A program made the translations under genes and the position numbers. A stretch of DNA of 64,000 nucleotides from Veillonellaceae bacterium (GTDB lineage Bacteria > Bacillota_C > Negativicutes > UBA1444): NCBI GenBank assembly GCA_012798135.1, contig JAAZNU010000050.1, positions 8,268-72,267 on the forward strand. Reading direction: 5' to 3'. Shown piece after piece: positions 42,895-52,642 of the stretch (within the stretch, counting starts at the first letter, position 1; each line of letters begins with the position of its first letter). The notes under the pieces are model-generated. The model was not told the origin of the DNA. It saw only the letters and a program-made list of their open reading frames with translations, and made no database searches.

Positions 42895-44904
42895 CTATTC
42901 CGGTCGGATATCCACCTTTACATCATAGAAGGTGCTGCCATGGGCACGGTCGGTAAGTCGCTGGGAGGTCAGAGCGTTGATGGTGCGGGGTCCCGGCGCA
43001 TCCTGCAACCAGGAAACACCGTCGGCTACCAGAACTCCCGGCGGAACCGTGTCGGTAATTTTGAGAAAAAAGGCTACTTCTCCCCGTTCGTTCGAGACGA
43101 TGACCCGCTGCTGATCTCGCAACTTGCGCCGATTGGCGTCCGCAGGGTTGATCCGGACAGACATGGGGCCTTTTTTCGCCACCAGTTCCGGCTGCTCGTT
43201 GAACGAGGAATTCAGCGTATACAGGCTGGGGGCGGTCACCAGATAAAAGGAACCGGCGCCCCCGTAAGGCGGGAACCAGTCCGGCACCGGCGTCGGCTCA
43301 GCCGGATTCGCGATTTCAATCTTTCCGGACGAAGTCCGGAAAGTCATCTTGTAATTTTCCGGCAACGGCAGCGAAACCGGTTCGCCGGCATTCAACCGCG
43401 TCGAATCGACGCCGGTCAGCCACGGCCCTGGTTTGGCAAATAGTTCATCCAAAACTTGCTCTTCGGTCTGACCGAAATACGCCTCGGTAAAGCCCATCGT
43501 CCGTGCCAACAGCCGAAACGTATCCCAATTCGACTTGGCCTCGCCGAGGGGAGGAATGCAGGATTTCACCCGTTGCACGCCATAGTGCCCGTAGGAACGG
43601 TAGGCATCCGCATGCTCCGCCGACGAAGTGGCCGGCAGCACAATGTCGGCATACTTTGCCGTGTCCGTCATGAACCGTTCATGCACAACCGTGAACAAAT
43701 CTTCCCGGGCCAGTCCCTGCAAAATGCGGTTTTGATCCGGATATACCGATGCCGGGTTCGACTGGTAGACGTACAGGCTCATGATCGGCGGCTCTATAAG
43801 TGTGGTCAAGGCGTCGCCCAACTGGTTGATGTTGACCCAGCGTGTGGATTTCGTCAAAAAGTCCGGTCGGCTGATGATCGTCATGTCAAAGGCGGAACCG
43901 GTACTCAAATCCCCCAGGGTGCCACCGCCCGGCCGGCTCATTGCTCCCACCAGGGCAGGCAGGCTGGTTATCAAACGGGCGGTCATCGCCCCGTTGCCAT
44001 AACGGTACAGGCCACTGCCCTGGCGAATGAACGGGGCCCGGGCCTTGCCATAGGCATGGGCCAGTTCCGTCAGCGATTCCATGGGAACGCCCGTGATCGC
44101 CGCCACTTTAGCCGGCGTATAACGGGGCAGGACCTTGGTTTCCAGTTGGTCAAATCCCTGAGTATGGGCTTGTAGAAACTGCCGGTCCACCAGATTGTCA
44201 CGCACCAAAATGTGCATCAAGCCCAGCGCCAGCGCCCCGTCCGTTCCCGGTCGAACCAGCAGGACTTTGTCGGCTACGGTTTGAACGGTAGCGGTTTCAT
44301 GGGTTTCAATCACCCAGACTTTGGCGCCCCGCTGTTTAGCCTCCCGAACCGGATGCAAAAAATGGATGTTGGTCGCCAAAGTATGGGCGCCCCAGATCAG
44401 GATCAGGTCGCTTTGCGCCGCTTCATCCGGATGCGCCTGCAAAGTCTTCCCCATGACCGCCTCCCAGCCATTCCCCTTGGCGGCGGAACACAGCGTCCGC
44501 TCGAGACGGGAAGCACCCAGCTTGTGAAACAGAGCGTCGCCGGCGTTACGTTGCAACAGGCCCATGGTTCCAGCATAGGAGGCGGGCAGGATGGCTTCGC
44601 CGCCATAACGGGCCAGAATCTCCCGCCAGCGTTGGGCGATGATCTCCACCGCTACCGCCCAGGAAATCGGCCGAAAATCGCCCGACCCCTTGGGTCCGGT
44701 TCGCAGCAGCGGCGTCAACAGTCGTAGCGGCGAATGGATCGTGCGCTCATAATGCACCATCTTCGGGCACAACACCCCCCGGGTGTAAGAATGCGCAGGG
44801 TCGCCGCGCACGCCGGTTACCCGGTCGCCGGTCACTTCCAGCAACAATCCGCAGGCGTCCGGGCAATCAAACGGACAGACGGAACGCTTCACTGTGGTCG
44901 TCAT
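42895..44904 (-). CDS. Molybdopterin-dependent oxidoreductase
   Basis: This 669-residue protein has an N-terminal [4Fe-4S] motif (CPFDCPDACG with a later Cys in VLCPKM) and the molybdopterin core (LIWGAHTLATNIHF, GTDGALALGLMHILV). A cysteine in RTLCSAAKGNG is a candidate Mo ligand; no Sec codon is present. No signal peptide is seen, so it is cytosolic. The ATG at 44904 follows GGGTGG; GTG three codons earlier is possible. It lies 30 bp downstream of a GlcD-type gene. The substrate is unknown. Confidence 0.85.
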   Translation of the reverse strand: MTTTVKRSVCPFDCPDACGLLLEVTGDRVTGVRGDPAHSYTRGVLCPKMVHYERTIHSPLRLLTPLLRTGPKGSGDFRPISWAVAVEIIAQRWREILARYGGEAILPASYAGTMGLLQRNAGDALFHKLGASRLERTLCSAAKGNGWEAVMGKTLQAHPDEAAQSDLILIWGAHTLATNIHFLHPVREAKQRGAKVWVIETHETATVQTVADKVLLVRPGTDGALALGLMHILVRDNLVDRQFLQAHTQGFDQLETKVLPRYTPAKVAAITGVPMESLTELAHAYGKARAPFIRQGSGLYRYGNGAMTARLITSLPALVGAMSRPGGGTLGDLSTGSAFDMTIISRPDFLTKSTRWVNINQLGDALTTLIEPPIMSLYVYQSNPASVYPDQNRILQGLAREDLFTVVHERFMTDTAKYADIVLPATSSAEHADAYRSYGHYGVQRVKSCIPPLGEAKSNWDTFRLLARTMGFTEAYFGQTEEQVLDELFAKPGPWLTGVDSTRLNAGEPVSLPLPENYKMTFRTSSGKIEIANPAEPTPVPDWFPPYGGAGSFYLVTAPSLYTLNSSFNEQPELVAKKGPMSVRINPADANRRKLRDQQRVIVSNERGEVAFFLKITDTVPPGVLVADGVSWLQDAPGPRTINALTSQRLTDRAHGSTFYDVKVDIRPE

Positions 44905-44934
44905 GCATTTCACCCACCCTGTCTATCTGCCTTC

Positions 44935-46338
44935 TTATTCCATGTTGAAGATTTTGCCGGGATTCAGGATCAGATTCGGGTCCAGCGCTTTTTTCACCGC
45001 CCGCATCATGTCCAGCTCATCCGGAGTGGTATATTCCTCCATCAGCTGCCGGCGTTTATAGCCGATGCCATGTTCGCCCGACAGTTTTCCGCCCAGCTGA
45101 TAGACCAATGTGTAAATTTCCTTCTGAAACGCTTTCAGGGTGCTATCCCAAACATCGTCGGCCAAATTGCCTTTCAGGACATGGAAATGGACATTGCCGT
45201 CGCCGGCGTGGCTGGCGATGCGAGTGACCAATCCATATTTTTCGCTGATCTTGGCGGCTTCATGCATTAACGTGGCAATTTGATTGACCGGCACCACCAT
45301 GTCCTCTTTCGACTGGATCAGGCTTTCTTCACGGGCCGCTTCCAGGAAGCACTTGCGGGCGTGCCAGATTTTCGCCGGATCGGCCACCAGTACTTCCAAT
45401 GCGCCGTTGTTCATGCAAAGTTCATCCAGCAATACGCTCTTGTCCTCCAGGTCTTCTTCGCTCTGTCCTTCCACCTGGATAATGACATAATTGCCGACAT
45501 CACTGTGCGGCTGTTTTGCCTTCAGAAAGTGCTCCACACTCTTGACCGTGGCATTGTCCATAAATTCGACGCATGTCGGCGTGATGCCGGCTTTGATGAT
45601 TTTGGTCACGATGGCGATGGCCTGGTCGACCGTCGGAAAAATCGCCAGCAAATCAATGACATTATGCGGCAACGGTTTCAGCCGCAGGGTAATCTCGGTG
45701 ATGATGCCCAGAGTTCCCTCCGCTCCCATCACGAGATGATCCAGCGAGTAACCGGTCGTGGATTTTTCCAGTCGTCCGCCGAGACGGACAATTTTCCCCA
45801 GCGGCGTCACCACCTGAAATCCGTAGACCTGATGACGTGTCGTGCCATATTTGATGGCCCGGTTACCGCCGGCATTCGTGGCCACGTTGCCGCCAATGAC
45901 GCAGCTGTCGCCACTGCAGGGATCTCCGGCGTAAAACAGGCCTTTCTCCTTGGCTGCTTTCTGCACGTCATCCGTCCGCACACCCGGCTGTACCACCATA
46001 TACATGGCCTCTTCATTGACTTCCAGTACTTGATTCATCCGTTCGGTGCTGACCACTATCCCGCCGAACAGCGGTACCGCCGCCGCCGCCAGTCCCGTAC
46101 CGCCCCCCCGGGCCACTACCGGCACCAGTTCGCGGTTGGCCAGTTTCAGGATGGCCGCGATCTGCTCGGCAGTCTCAGGAAACGCAACCGCTTCCGGCAT
46201 ATGCTGGTAACGCGGATCGGTTTCTTCGTCATGCGAATAGGTCGCCAATTTGTCCGGATCCACCGTCACGTTTTTCACACCGACAATGGCTTCCAGCTCC
46301 TTGACCAGCTCTGGAGTCAACGGATTGTAATTTGCCAT
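44935..46338 (-). CDS. FAD-binding oxidoreductase, GlcD/lactate dehydrogenase type
   Basis: The 467-residue protein has a PCMH-type FAD-binding domain (PVVARGGGTGLAAAAVP; PCSGDSCVIGGNVATNAGG) and the C-terminal FAD-oxidase domain with HAGDGNVHFHVL and GEHGIGYKRRQL. It would oxidise a 2-hydroxy acid such as lactate or glycolate. AGGAGG precedes the ATG. No EtfAB or GlcF gene is adjacent; instead a molybdopterin enzyme gene follows. Confidence 0.92.
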   Translation of the reverse strand: MANYNPLTPELVKELEAIVGVKNVTVDPDKLATYSHDEETDPRYQHMPEAVAFPETAEQIAAILKLANRELVPVVARGGGTGLAAAAVPLFGGIVVSTERMNQVLEVNEEAMYMVVQPGVRTDDVQKAAKEKGLFYAGDPCSGDSCVIGGNVATNAGGNRAIKYGTTRHQVYGFQVVTPLGKIVRLGGRLEKSTTGYSLDHLVMGAEGTLGIITEITLRLKPLPHNVIDLLAIFPTVDQAIAIVTKIIKAGITPTCVEFMDNATVKSVEHFLKAKQPHSDVGNYVIIQVEGQSEEDLEDKSVLLDELCMNNGALEVLVADPAKIWHARKCFLEAAREESLIQSKEDMVVPVNQIATLMHEAAKISEKYGLVTRIASHAGDGNVHFHVLKGNLADDVWDSTLKAFQKEIYTLVYQLGGKLSGEHGIGYKRRQLMEEYTTPDELDMMRAVKKALDPNLILNPGKIFNME

Positions 46339-46385
46339 GCTTATTTCCTCCTGTTGCTCATTTTGTTCTAGTATTTGATAAAATC

Positions 46386-48029
46386 TCAGCCAATAAATTC
46401 CCGCAAGATCGAAGTGGATGGGACCTGGTCCGGCGGCGCCAGACGGAAATGTCGCAAAAATCCGGTCAAGCGGCGCGCTTCCAGATATTCCGGATATTCC
46501 GGCGTAATCTTCGCCAATAGCGGTTCGGCATATTGCCGCAACACGGACAGCTCATAAATGAGCGCCGAGTTGAACATGACATCGGCTTCCTCCTGAAAAG
46601 GAAAAATGTTGACTTCCTCACCACTGCGGACCGCCGGCCAAAGCCGCAGTGTCTGCAACGCATCGTGGCTGCGGAACTGATTGTCCCGGACGATTCGTCG
46701 AATCAAGCGGGTATCGGTGGTCGGAATCCGGTTATGGTGGTCGATGGACAGTTGGGTCAGCGCGCTGATATAAATCAGCATTTTCTGGTCGCGGGGGATG
46801 GTCGCCGTCAAATCCGGATTCAGTCCATGAATTCCCTCAACCAGCAAAACCTGCTCAGGGCCGACCTGGATTTTCCGACCCGAATATTCACGCTGGCCGG
46901 TCTTGAAGTTGTAAAACGGCGGCTCCACCGTCCGCCCCGATAAAAGTTCCACCAGATGAACATTCAATAGCGGCAGGTCCAGGGCATGGATCGATTCGAA
47001 GTCATAATCGCCGTTCTGAGCGCGCGGCGTCTTGTCACGGTCCAAAAAATAATCATCCAGCGAGATGGCCACGGATCGGATGCCATGCACCCGCAACTGA
47101 ATCGCCAGCCGTTGAATAAACGTAGTCTTGCCGGACGAAGAAGGCCCGGCAATCAGCACGATTCTGACGTTGGGCCGGCGTTCGTCCACCATATCGGCAA
47201 TTGCCGCCACTTTCTTTTCATGCAACGCTTCCGCCACTCGCATGATTTCATAAAAATCACCAGAACCGATCGCCTCGTTCAGTTGCGCCACCGTCGGGCA
47301 TCCCAACAGGTCGCCCCAACGCTCGGCTTCCCAAAAAATCTGGGCGAGCTTGGGTTGATTCCGGAAAGCAGGAACCGCATCCGGATTCGTCTTGTCAGGA
47401 AAGCGCAACACCAGTCCCGGCGGATAAAAGGTCAAGGAGAATTGTTTCAGATAACCGGTCTCGGGAACCATCGGCCCATAAAAATAATCCATGACGCCAT
47501 CGCAAGTGTACAGACTGACCGTATCCCGCTCGATTTGGCGCAACAGACAGGCCTTCGCCATATTGCCGATGGCCTCGAACTGCTGAATCGCCTCGCTCAG
47601 CGGCATGTTGCGCAGCACAATCGGCAAATTGTCGGCGATAATTACTCCCATCGCCTGCTCCAGTAAGGCAACGTCCGATTCGGTGACCGGACGGCCCAGC
47701 AGCCATTCAAAATACAGTCCATTGCCCAGCGAATGTTCAACCAGCACTTCTTTGCCGGGATATAGGCGCTGCGCCGCAATGATCAAAACAAAGGTCAGGC
47801 TTCGCTCATATACTTTCATGCCCTGGCCGGATTTCAAGTCAAAAAACTCCACTTCGGCATCCGTCTTCTGACCGACCTGCAGGTCGGTCAAGGCATTATT
47901 TGCCCTGGCCGCCACAATCGGCGCCGGGTAGAGCGGTTGCCGCTCCCGCGCCATCGTCAGCAACAATGTGCCGCGCCCATATAGTTTTTCCGTCCCATCG
48001 CTGAAGCGAATTTTGATTTCCCCGCTCAT
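46386..48029 (-). CDS. TGS-like/uridine kinase-family nucleoside kinase
   Basis: The 547-residue protein has an N-terminal TGS-like segment (IKIRFSDGTEKLYGRGTLLL) and a middle region like the threonyl-tRNA synthetase second domain (residues about 60-200). The C-terminal phosphoribulokinase/uridine-kinase domain has the P-loop GPSSSGKTT and SLDDYFLDRDKTP. This multi-domain form is common in Firmicutes and Thermotoga. GAGGGA precedes the ATG at 48029. Confidence 0.9.
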   Translation of the reverse strand: MSGEIKIRFSDGTEKLYGRGTLLLTMARERQPLYPAPIVAARANNALTDLQVGQKTDAEVEFFDLKSGQGMKVYERSLTFVLIIAAQRLYPGKEVLVEHSLGNGLYFEWLLGRPVTESDVALLEQAMGVIIADNLPIVLRNMPLSEAIQQFEAIGNMAKACLLRQIERDTVSLYTCDGVMDYFYGPMVPETGYLKQFSLTFYPPGLVLRFPDKTNPDAVPAFRNQPKLAQIFWEAERWGDLLGCPTVAQLNEAIGSGDFYEIMRVAEALHEKKVAAIADMVDERRPNVRIVLIAGPSSSGKTTFIQRLAIQLRVHGIRSVAISLDDYFLDRDKTPRAQNGDYDFESIHALDLPLLNVHLVELLSGRTVEPPFYNFKTGQREYSGRKIQVGPEQVLLVEGIHGLNPDLTATIPRDQKMLIYISALTQLSIDHHNRIPTTDTRLIRRIVRDNQFRSHDALQTLRLWPAVRSGEEVNIFPFQEEADVMFNSALIYELSVLRQYAEPLLAKITPEYPEYLEARRLTGFLRHFRLAPPDQVPSTSILREFIG

Positions 48030-48061
48030 CGCCCATCCCTCGTTGACTTCGCTCTGAGAAA

Positions 48062-48091
48062 AGAAGACGGACCGCAAGCGATCCGCCTTCT
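48062..48091 (-). terminator. Terminator of the aminotransferase gene
   Basis: AGAAGGCGGA and TCCGTCTTCT pair on the minus strand with one mismatch and are followed by TTTT. Stop codon is at 48109. Confidence 0.8.
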
Positions 48092-48108
48092 CCGGTAATA
48101 CACGATAC

Positions 48109-49353
48109 TTATTTCACGGCGTCCATCGCTTTTTTCAGTTTACCGGCCATCCCTTTGATCTTCTCCGTGGGAACGGCGCACACGGCGATCCGGATACCCT
48201 TGGCCAGCGCCACCGCAAATACATTCTCCTCGTTCAGTTTGGCCACGACCGCATCCGGGACGGTGGAAGGAACAGACAGGAAGTACCCGGCGTTGTAAGG
48301 CAGCATGGTCAAATTGGCGGCCGCCGCTTCCTGGGCGAATAGGTCCGCGCGGCCTTTAATCAGTTGGTAGAATCCGGCCCGTTCCTGTTCAACCTGGGCA
48401 TAAAGGGCCTTGTCCGCGCAAATCATGGCCATCGTCCGCATAGCGCCCCGGTTAATGTTGGACCAGGTGGCGCGGCTGCTGTATTGGTTGACGTCTTCGA
48501 ATTCCTTGGCGACATCGGCGTCGGAAGTCACGCCGATCATGGCCCCGACCCGCTGGCCGTACATGGTGAAGGATTTGGACATGCTGAAGCCAACGATGAA
48601 CAGCAAATTCGCCGGCATCTGGCCGAATTTCGCAAAAAACTTGCGGCAGGTGTTACGCTCGCCGGAGAAATCCAGATAGGCGATGTCCGCCACAAGCGTG
48701 ATCTTCTTCGCAGGATTCTTGGCGGCGGTTTTCAGGATGTTGATGATGCCGTCCCACTCGGCGTCGGTAACGGTGTAGCCGGTCGGGTTGTGGGCGGGCG
48801 TGTTCAGGATGATCAACAAATTGTTCTGTTTGGCCAGCAACGCAGAGATTTTGTTCTCAAACGCCGACAGATTGAACTGCATTTTGTCGTCAAACAGCGG
48901 GAAAGTATCCAGTTTTCGCAGGACTTCCTCGCACAAAACCTTGTACGGTCCCCAGTACCAGTCGGTCGTCAGCACCGTATCATGGATTTCGGAATAGTTC
49001 CAGATGGCATGGTGCAACACGCCGGATCCGCCGGAAGTGGCGACGGCCCGGGTGAATGCGTCGGGCTTGCTTTCCCCGAACACATGATCCATGGCCGCGT
49101 TCAGGAAATCCGGCAAGCCGGCGATCGGCGCGTAGTTGATGATTTCGGTGATCGGCACGCTGCGGAACACTTTCTCCACGGTCGGCAGACAAACCAACTG
49201 TTCGTTATCGTCTAGCAAAGCGCCGATAGTGGCGTTGGTCACCTTGTCCTTGCCGAACTGAGCCGCGGCTTTCACCGCCAGCGCATTGGCGCCGAAGATT
49301 TTATCGGTAGCCATTTTTCCTACCGAATGGGACGCGACAACCGAATGAGCCAT
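48109..49353 (-). CDS. Class I/II pyridoxal phosphate aminotransferase
   Basis: The 414-residue enzyme has NTPAHNPTGYTV (substrate/PLP contacts), VADIAYLDF (PLP pyridine-binding Asp) and the Schiff-base lysine in GFSMSKSFTMYGQR. The form resembles aspartate/aromatic aminotransferases of Negativicutes. AGGAGGGG precedes the ATG. A TATAAT lies at 49405-49410. Confidence 0.9.
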   Translation of the reverse strand: MAHSVVASHSVGKMATDKIFGANALAVKAAAQFGKDKVTNATIGALLDDNEQLVCLPTVEKVFRSVPITEIINYAPIAGLPDFLNAAMDHVFGESKPDAFTRAVATSGGSGVLHHAIWNYSEIHDTVLTTDWYWGPYKVLCEEVLRKLDTFPLFDDKMQFNLSAFENKISALLAKQNNLLIILNTPAHNPTGYTVTDAEWDGIINILKTAAKNPAKKITLVADIAYLDFSGERNTCRKFFAKFGQMPANLLFIVGFSMSKSFTMYGQRVGAMIGVTSDADVAKEFEDVNQYSSRATWSNINRGAMRTMAMICADKALYAQVEQERAGFYQLIKGRADLFAQEAAAANLTMLPYNAGYFLSVPSTVPDAVVAKLNEENVFAVALAKGIRIAVCAVPTEKIKGMAGKLKKAMDAVK

Positions 49354-49452
49354 TGTAAACCCCTCCTGTTTTTTCGTTAATTCTTGAAGTATGCTAACAT
49401 TTATATTATATATGCTTGCCTAATTTTCGGATACTCCCATTGTACAGTTTTC

Positions 49453-50748
49453 TTATGGATACATTTTATGAAGCATCCGGGGAAACGGAATCGCTTCCCG
49501 GATATGATCGAGGCCGCAGATCCAGGCGACAGTCCGCTCAATCCCCAGGCCGAACCCGGAATGTGGGACCGAACCGTACCGGCGCAGGTCCAGGTACCAT
49601 TCGAAGGCTTCCCTGGGCAGTTGGTGCGCGGCAATCCGCTGTTCCAGCAGCGCCAAATCGTCGATCCGCTGGCCGCCGCCGATGATTTCGCCGTAACCTT
49701 CGGGCGCCAGCAGGTCCGCTCCCAGCACCACCTTGTCATCCAAAGGATCCGGCTTCATATAGAACGCCTTGATGGCAGTCGGATAACGGTGCACAAACAC
49801 CGGCGAATCAAAATGGTTGCCGATAATGGTCTCATGCGGCGCCCCGAAATCATCGCCCCACTCGAACGGTTCGCCGGCGGCATTCAGCAGCTTGACCGCC
49901 TCCGTGTAGCTGATGCGGGGGAACGGCTTTTTGATCGCCTCCAGTTTGGCGATGTCCCTCTCCAACAATTTCAGTTCGTTCCGACAGCGTTCGAGCACCC
50001 GCTCGACAACGAATACCACCATGTCTTCCTGCAGGCGCATGTTATCGTCCACATCAAAAAAGGCCGCTTCCGCCTCGATCATCCAAAACTCCAGCAGATG
50101 GCGGCGAGTCTTGGATTTTTCCGCCCGAAACGTCGGGCCGAAACAATAGATTCGACCCAACGCGGTTGCCGTCGCCTCGTTGTATAGCTGGCCGCTTTGC
50201 GACAAGTATCCCTTCTCACCATGATAGTCGAGTTCGAACAAATTGGTGGTCCCTTCGCAGGCTGCCGGGGTGATGATGGGCGCGTCCGCCAAAACAAAAT
50301 CATTCCGGTAAAAGAACTCGCGCAACGCAAATTCGATTTCAGCCCGGATGCGCAGGATGGCCGCCTGTTTGGGTGTACGGATCCAAAGATGCCGTCGCTC
50401 CGCCAAAAAATCCACGCCATGTTCCTTGAGGCTGATGGGGTATTCCTGGGCCAAACTGACGATTTCCAGCCCGGTGACATCGAGTTCATAACCGCCGGCG
50501 GCCCGGGATTCGGCGCGCACAGTACCCCGTAACCGTAACGAGCTCTCCTGGGTCAGAGTTTCCGCCAGCGCAAACGCTTCGGCGTTAGCCTTGAGCAAAA
50601 CACCCTGAACCGTGCCGGTGCCGTCCCGAACAATCAGAAAGGCAATTTTCCCGGATGAGCGTTTATTGTACAACCAGCCGCGGATTTCGACTTCCTGGCC
50701 GACATGGTCGGCCAAATGTTTGATCAGTGTGGCTGTCAATGTTTCCAC
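49453..50748 (-). CDS. asnS: Asparaginyl-tRNA synthetase
   Basis: The 431-residue class IIb synthetase has an N-terminal OB-fold ([18 protein letters not shown]) and motif 2 region ([18 protein letters not shown]). Motif 3 is [13 protein letters not shown]. Length and the [12 protein letters not shown] segment fit AsnS rather than AspS. It starts 16 bp after the aspartate kinase gene. Confidence 0.92.
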   Translation of the reverse strand: METLTATLIKHLADHVGQEVEIRGWLYNKRSSGKIAFLIVRDGTGTVQGVLLKANAEAFALAETLTQESSLRLRGTVRAESRAAGGYELDVTGLEIVSLAQEYPISLKEHGVDFLAERRHLWIRTPKQAAILRIRAEIEFALREFFYRNDFVLADAPIITPAACEGTTNLFELDYHGEKGYLSQSGQLYNEATATALGRIYCFGPTFRAEKSKTRRHLLEFWMIEAEAAFFDVDDNMRLQEDMVVFVVERVLERCRNELKLLERDIAKLEAIKKPFPRISYTEAVKLLNAAGEPFEWGDDFGAPHETIIGNHFDSPVFVHRYPTAIKAFYMKPDPLDDKVVLGADLLAPEGYGEIIGGGQRIDDLALLEQRIAAHQLPREAFEWYLDLRRYGSVPHSGFGLGIERTVAWICGLDHIREAIPFPRMLHKMYP

Positions 50749-50764
50749 TCCTTCTTCCTATTGT

Positions 50765-52000
50765 TCACAGTCGACTTTTGTCATCGCGGAAAAAAGCCGC
50801 GTGAATGGCATTGACCGCGTCTTTGGCGCGTTCTTCGCGAACGAGGCAGGAAACGCTGATCTCCGAAGTGCTGATAACCTCGATATTGATGCCGGCGGAC
50901 GACAATGCGCCGAACATCCGGGCAGCCATGCCGGGACTGCCCAGCATGCCCGCACCGACGATCGAGACTTTCGCCACCGCTTCGTCGACCACTACCCCCA
51001 AGATATCCAGGTCTTTGCCGACAGTATTCATGATCGTCCGGGTCTGCTCCGCATCGCCCTTGGCGACAGTAAAGACGATATCGTTAATTTTTTTGTCGGC
51101 GTTGCGAATGCTCTGCACGATCATATCCACGTCGATATTGGCTTCCGCCAGTGCGGAGAAAATTTTGAACGCGATGCCCGGCCGATCCGGTACGCCCAAC
51201 ACGGCCACCTTGGCGACATTCAGGTCATGCGTAACGCCCCGCACGACAAATTCTTTTTCTTCCACCGTATATCCCTCCCTGATAATTGTCCCCGGTTCCG
51301 TAGTGAATGTGGAACGGACATGAATCGGCACGCCGTAGCGGGAACCCAGCTCCACCGACCGGGGCTGCATGACCCCGGCGCCCAGTCGGGCCATTTCCAG
51401 CATTTCGTTGTACGCGATTTCCTTCATTTTTCGGGCGTTTTTCACGACCCGGGGATCGGCGGAATACACCCCATCCACATCCGTAAAGATCTCGCAGACT
51501 TTGGCATTCAACGCCCCGGCCAACGCCACCGCTGTCGTATCGGAACCGCCCCGGCCCAGTGTCGTGATGTCGCCGTTGGGCGACTCGCCCTGAAACCCGG
51601 CAACGACAACGATATTGCCGCGAGAAAGTTCCTCGAACACGCGGTCTGGATTGATCTCACAGATCCTTCCCTTCATGTGCACGGAGTTGGTCATGATCCC
51701 CGCCTGCGGCCCAGTCAGGGAAACCGCCGGGCAACCAAGGTCGGCAAAGGCCATCGCCAACAGCGCAATGGAAATCTGCTCGCCCGTGGACAGCAGCATG
51801 TCCATTTCCCGGCTCCGGGTCGCACCGGTGACTTGTTTGGCCAAAGTGATCAGCTCATCGGTCGTATCGCCCATGGCGGAAACCGTCACCACTACCTGAT
51901 CGTCAGGACCTTTTTCACGGACAACCCGAGCCGCCACCGCCTTGATCTTTTCCGGCGTGGCCACCGAACTGCCGCCGAATTTTTTCACCACAATGCCCAT
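50765..52000 (-). CDS. lysC: Aspartate kinase
   Basis: The 411-residue protein starts MGIVVKKFGGSSVAT and has GRGGSDTTAVALA and FTDVDGVYSADPR. The C-terminal 140 residues hold two ACT domains for feedback by lysine or threonine. The ATG at 52000 follows GGGG by eight nt; an upstream frame lacks support. It feeds aspartate-family amino acid synthesis. Confidence 0.95.
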   Translation of the reverse strand: MGIVVKKFGGSSVATPEKIKAVAARVVREKGPDDQVVVTVSAMGDTTDELITLAKQVTGATRSREMDMLLSTGEQISIALLAMAFADLGCPAVSLTGPQAGIMTNSVHMKGRICEINPDRVFEELSRGNIVVVAGFQGESPNGDITTLGRGGSDTTAVALAGALNAKVCEIFTDVDGVYSADPRVVKNARKMKEIAYNEMLEMARLGAGVMQPRSVELGSRYGVPIHVRSTFTTEPGTIIREGYTVEEKEFVVRGVTHDLNVAKVAVLGVPDRPGIAFKIFSALAEANIDVDMIVQSIRNADKKINDIVFTVAKGDAEQTRTIMNTVGKDLDILGVVVDEAVAKVSIVGAGMLGSPGMAARMFGALSSAGINIEVISTSEISVSCLVREERAKDAVNAIHAAFFRDDKSRL

Positions 52001-52082
52001 GTTATCATCCCCTTGCCCCAGATAAACATAATATTTATTCGCCATTCAGCAACAAAACCCTGCCCCGGCCAGCGTTGACATT

Positions 52083-52107
52083 AAAAAAAGCCCCGGTTTT
52101 CCGGGGC
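52083..52107 (-). terminator. Terminator of the superoxide reductase gene
   Basis: GCCCCGG and CCGGGGC form a perfect stem with a TTTT-type loop, followed by seven T on the minus strand. Confidence 0.92.
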
Positions 52108-52129
52108 CTGCCTGAATACCAGATTCAGA

Positions 52130-52525
52130 TTAGGCTTCGACTTTGATCGGCTGGGAGCTTTCCCACAAGCCGTGGATGTTGCAATAAGCAACGGCGAGCA
52201 GGGTTCCCGATCCGGTCAGTTTCAATGCCGCCTGCGCTACTGGTTCGGATAGAACCGGTCCTTTATTGGGGCCTTCCGCGGACTCCGCATGAGCCGTAAA
52301 CTCAAAACAGCCTACTTCATACGCAAACTTGCCGGCGTCCGGCTTGAAATAGAGCCGGATGGAACGGATATGGTGTTCCGTCGTGTTGGGATGAGCAATT
52401 TCTTTACCGACTGACAATTCGACAATAAATTTTTCGCCCGCTTTCACAGACTCCGGCGCCACAATGACCGGCACATGTTTTTCTGCTTTCCAGTCGGCGG
52501 TTTGGATTACTTCGGCAAATTTCAT
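52130..52525 (-). CDS. Superoxide reductase (class II, neelaredoxin type)
   Basis: The 131-residue protein has only the catalytic iron domain: ligands in EKHVPVI, HPNTTEHHI and YCNIHG (His4Cys site), with no N-terminal desulforedoxin domain. It reduces superoxide to peroxide without making O2. GAGGAGG precedes the ATG; it is monocistronic with a strong terminator. Peroxide produced could be removed by the Sec peroxiredoxin. Confidence 0.94.
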   Translation of the reverse strand: MKFAEVIQTADWKAEKHVPVIVAPESVKAGEKFIVELSVGKEIAHPNTTEHHIRSIRLYFKPDAGKFAYEVGCFEFTAHAESAEGPNKGPVLSEPVAQAALKLTGSGTLLAVAYCNIHGLWESSQPIKVEA

Positions 52526-52642
52526 TCGTGATGCCTCCTCTTCAAATGATCATTTTTTTATGTTTGATGCCGTGACGGCACCTGATTTATTTATTTTACG
52601 CCCCATGTAAAAAATCCTGCCGGAAATTAATTATTTCTCAAA

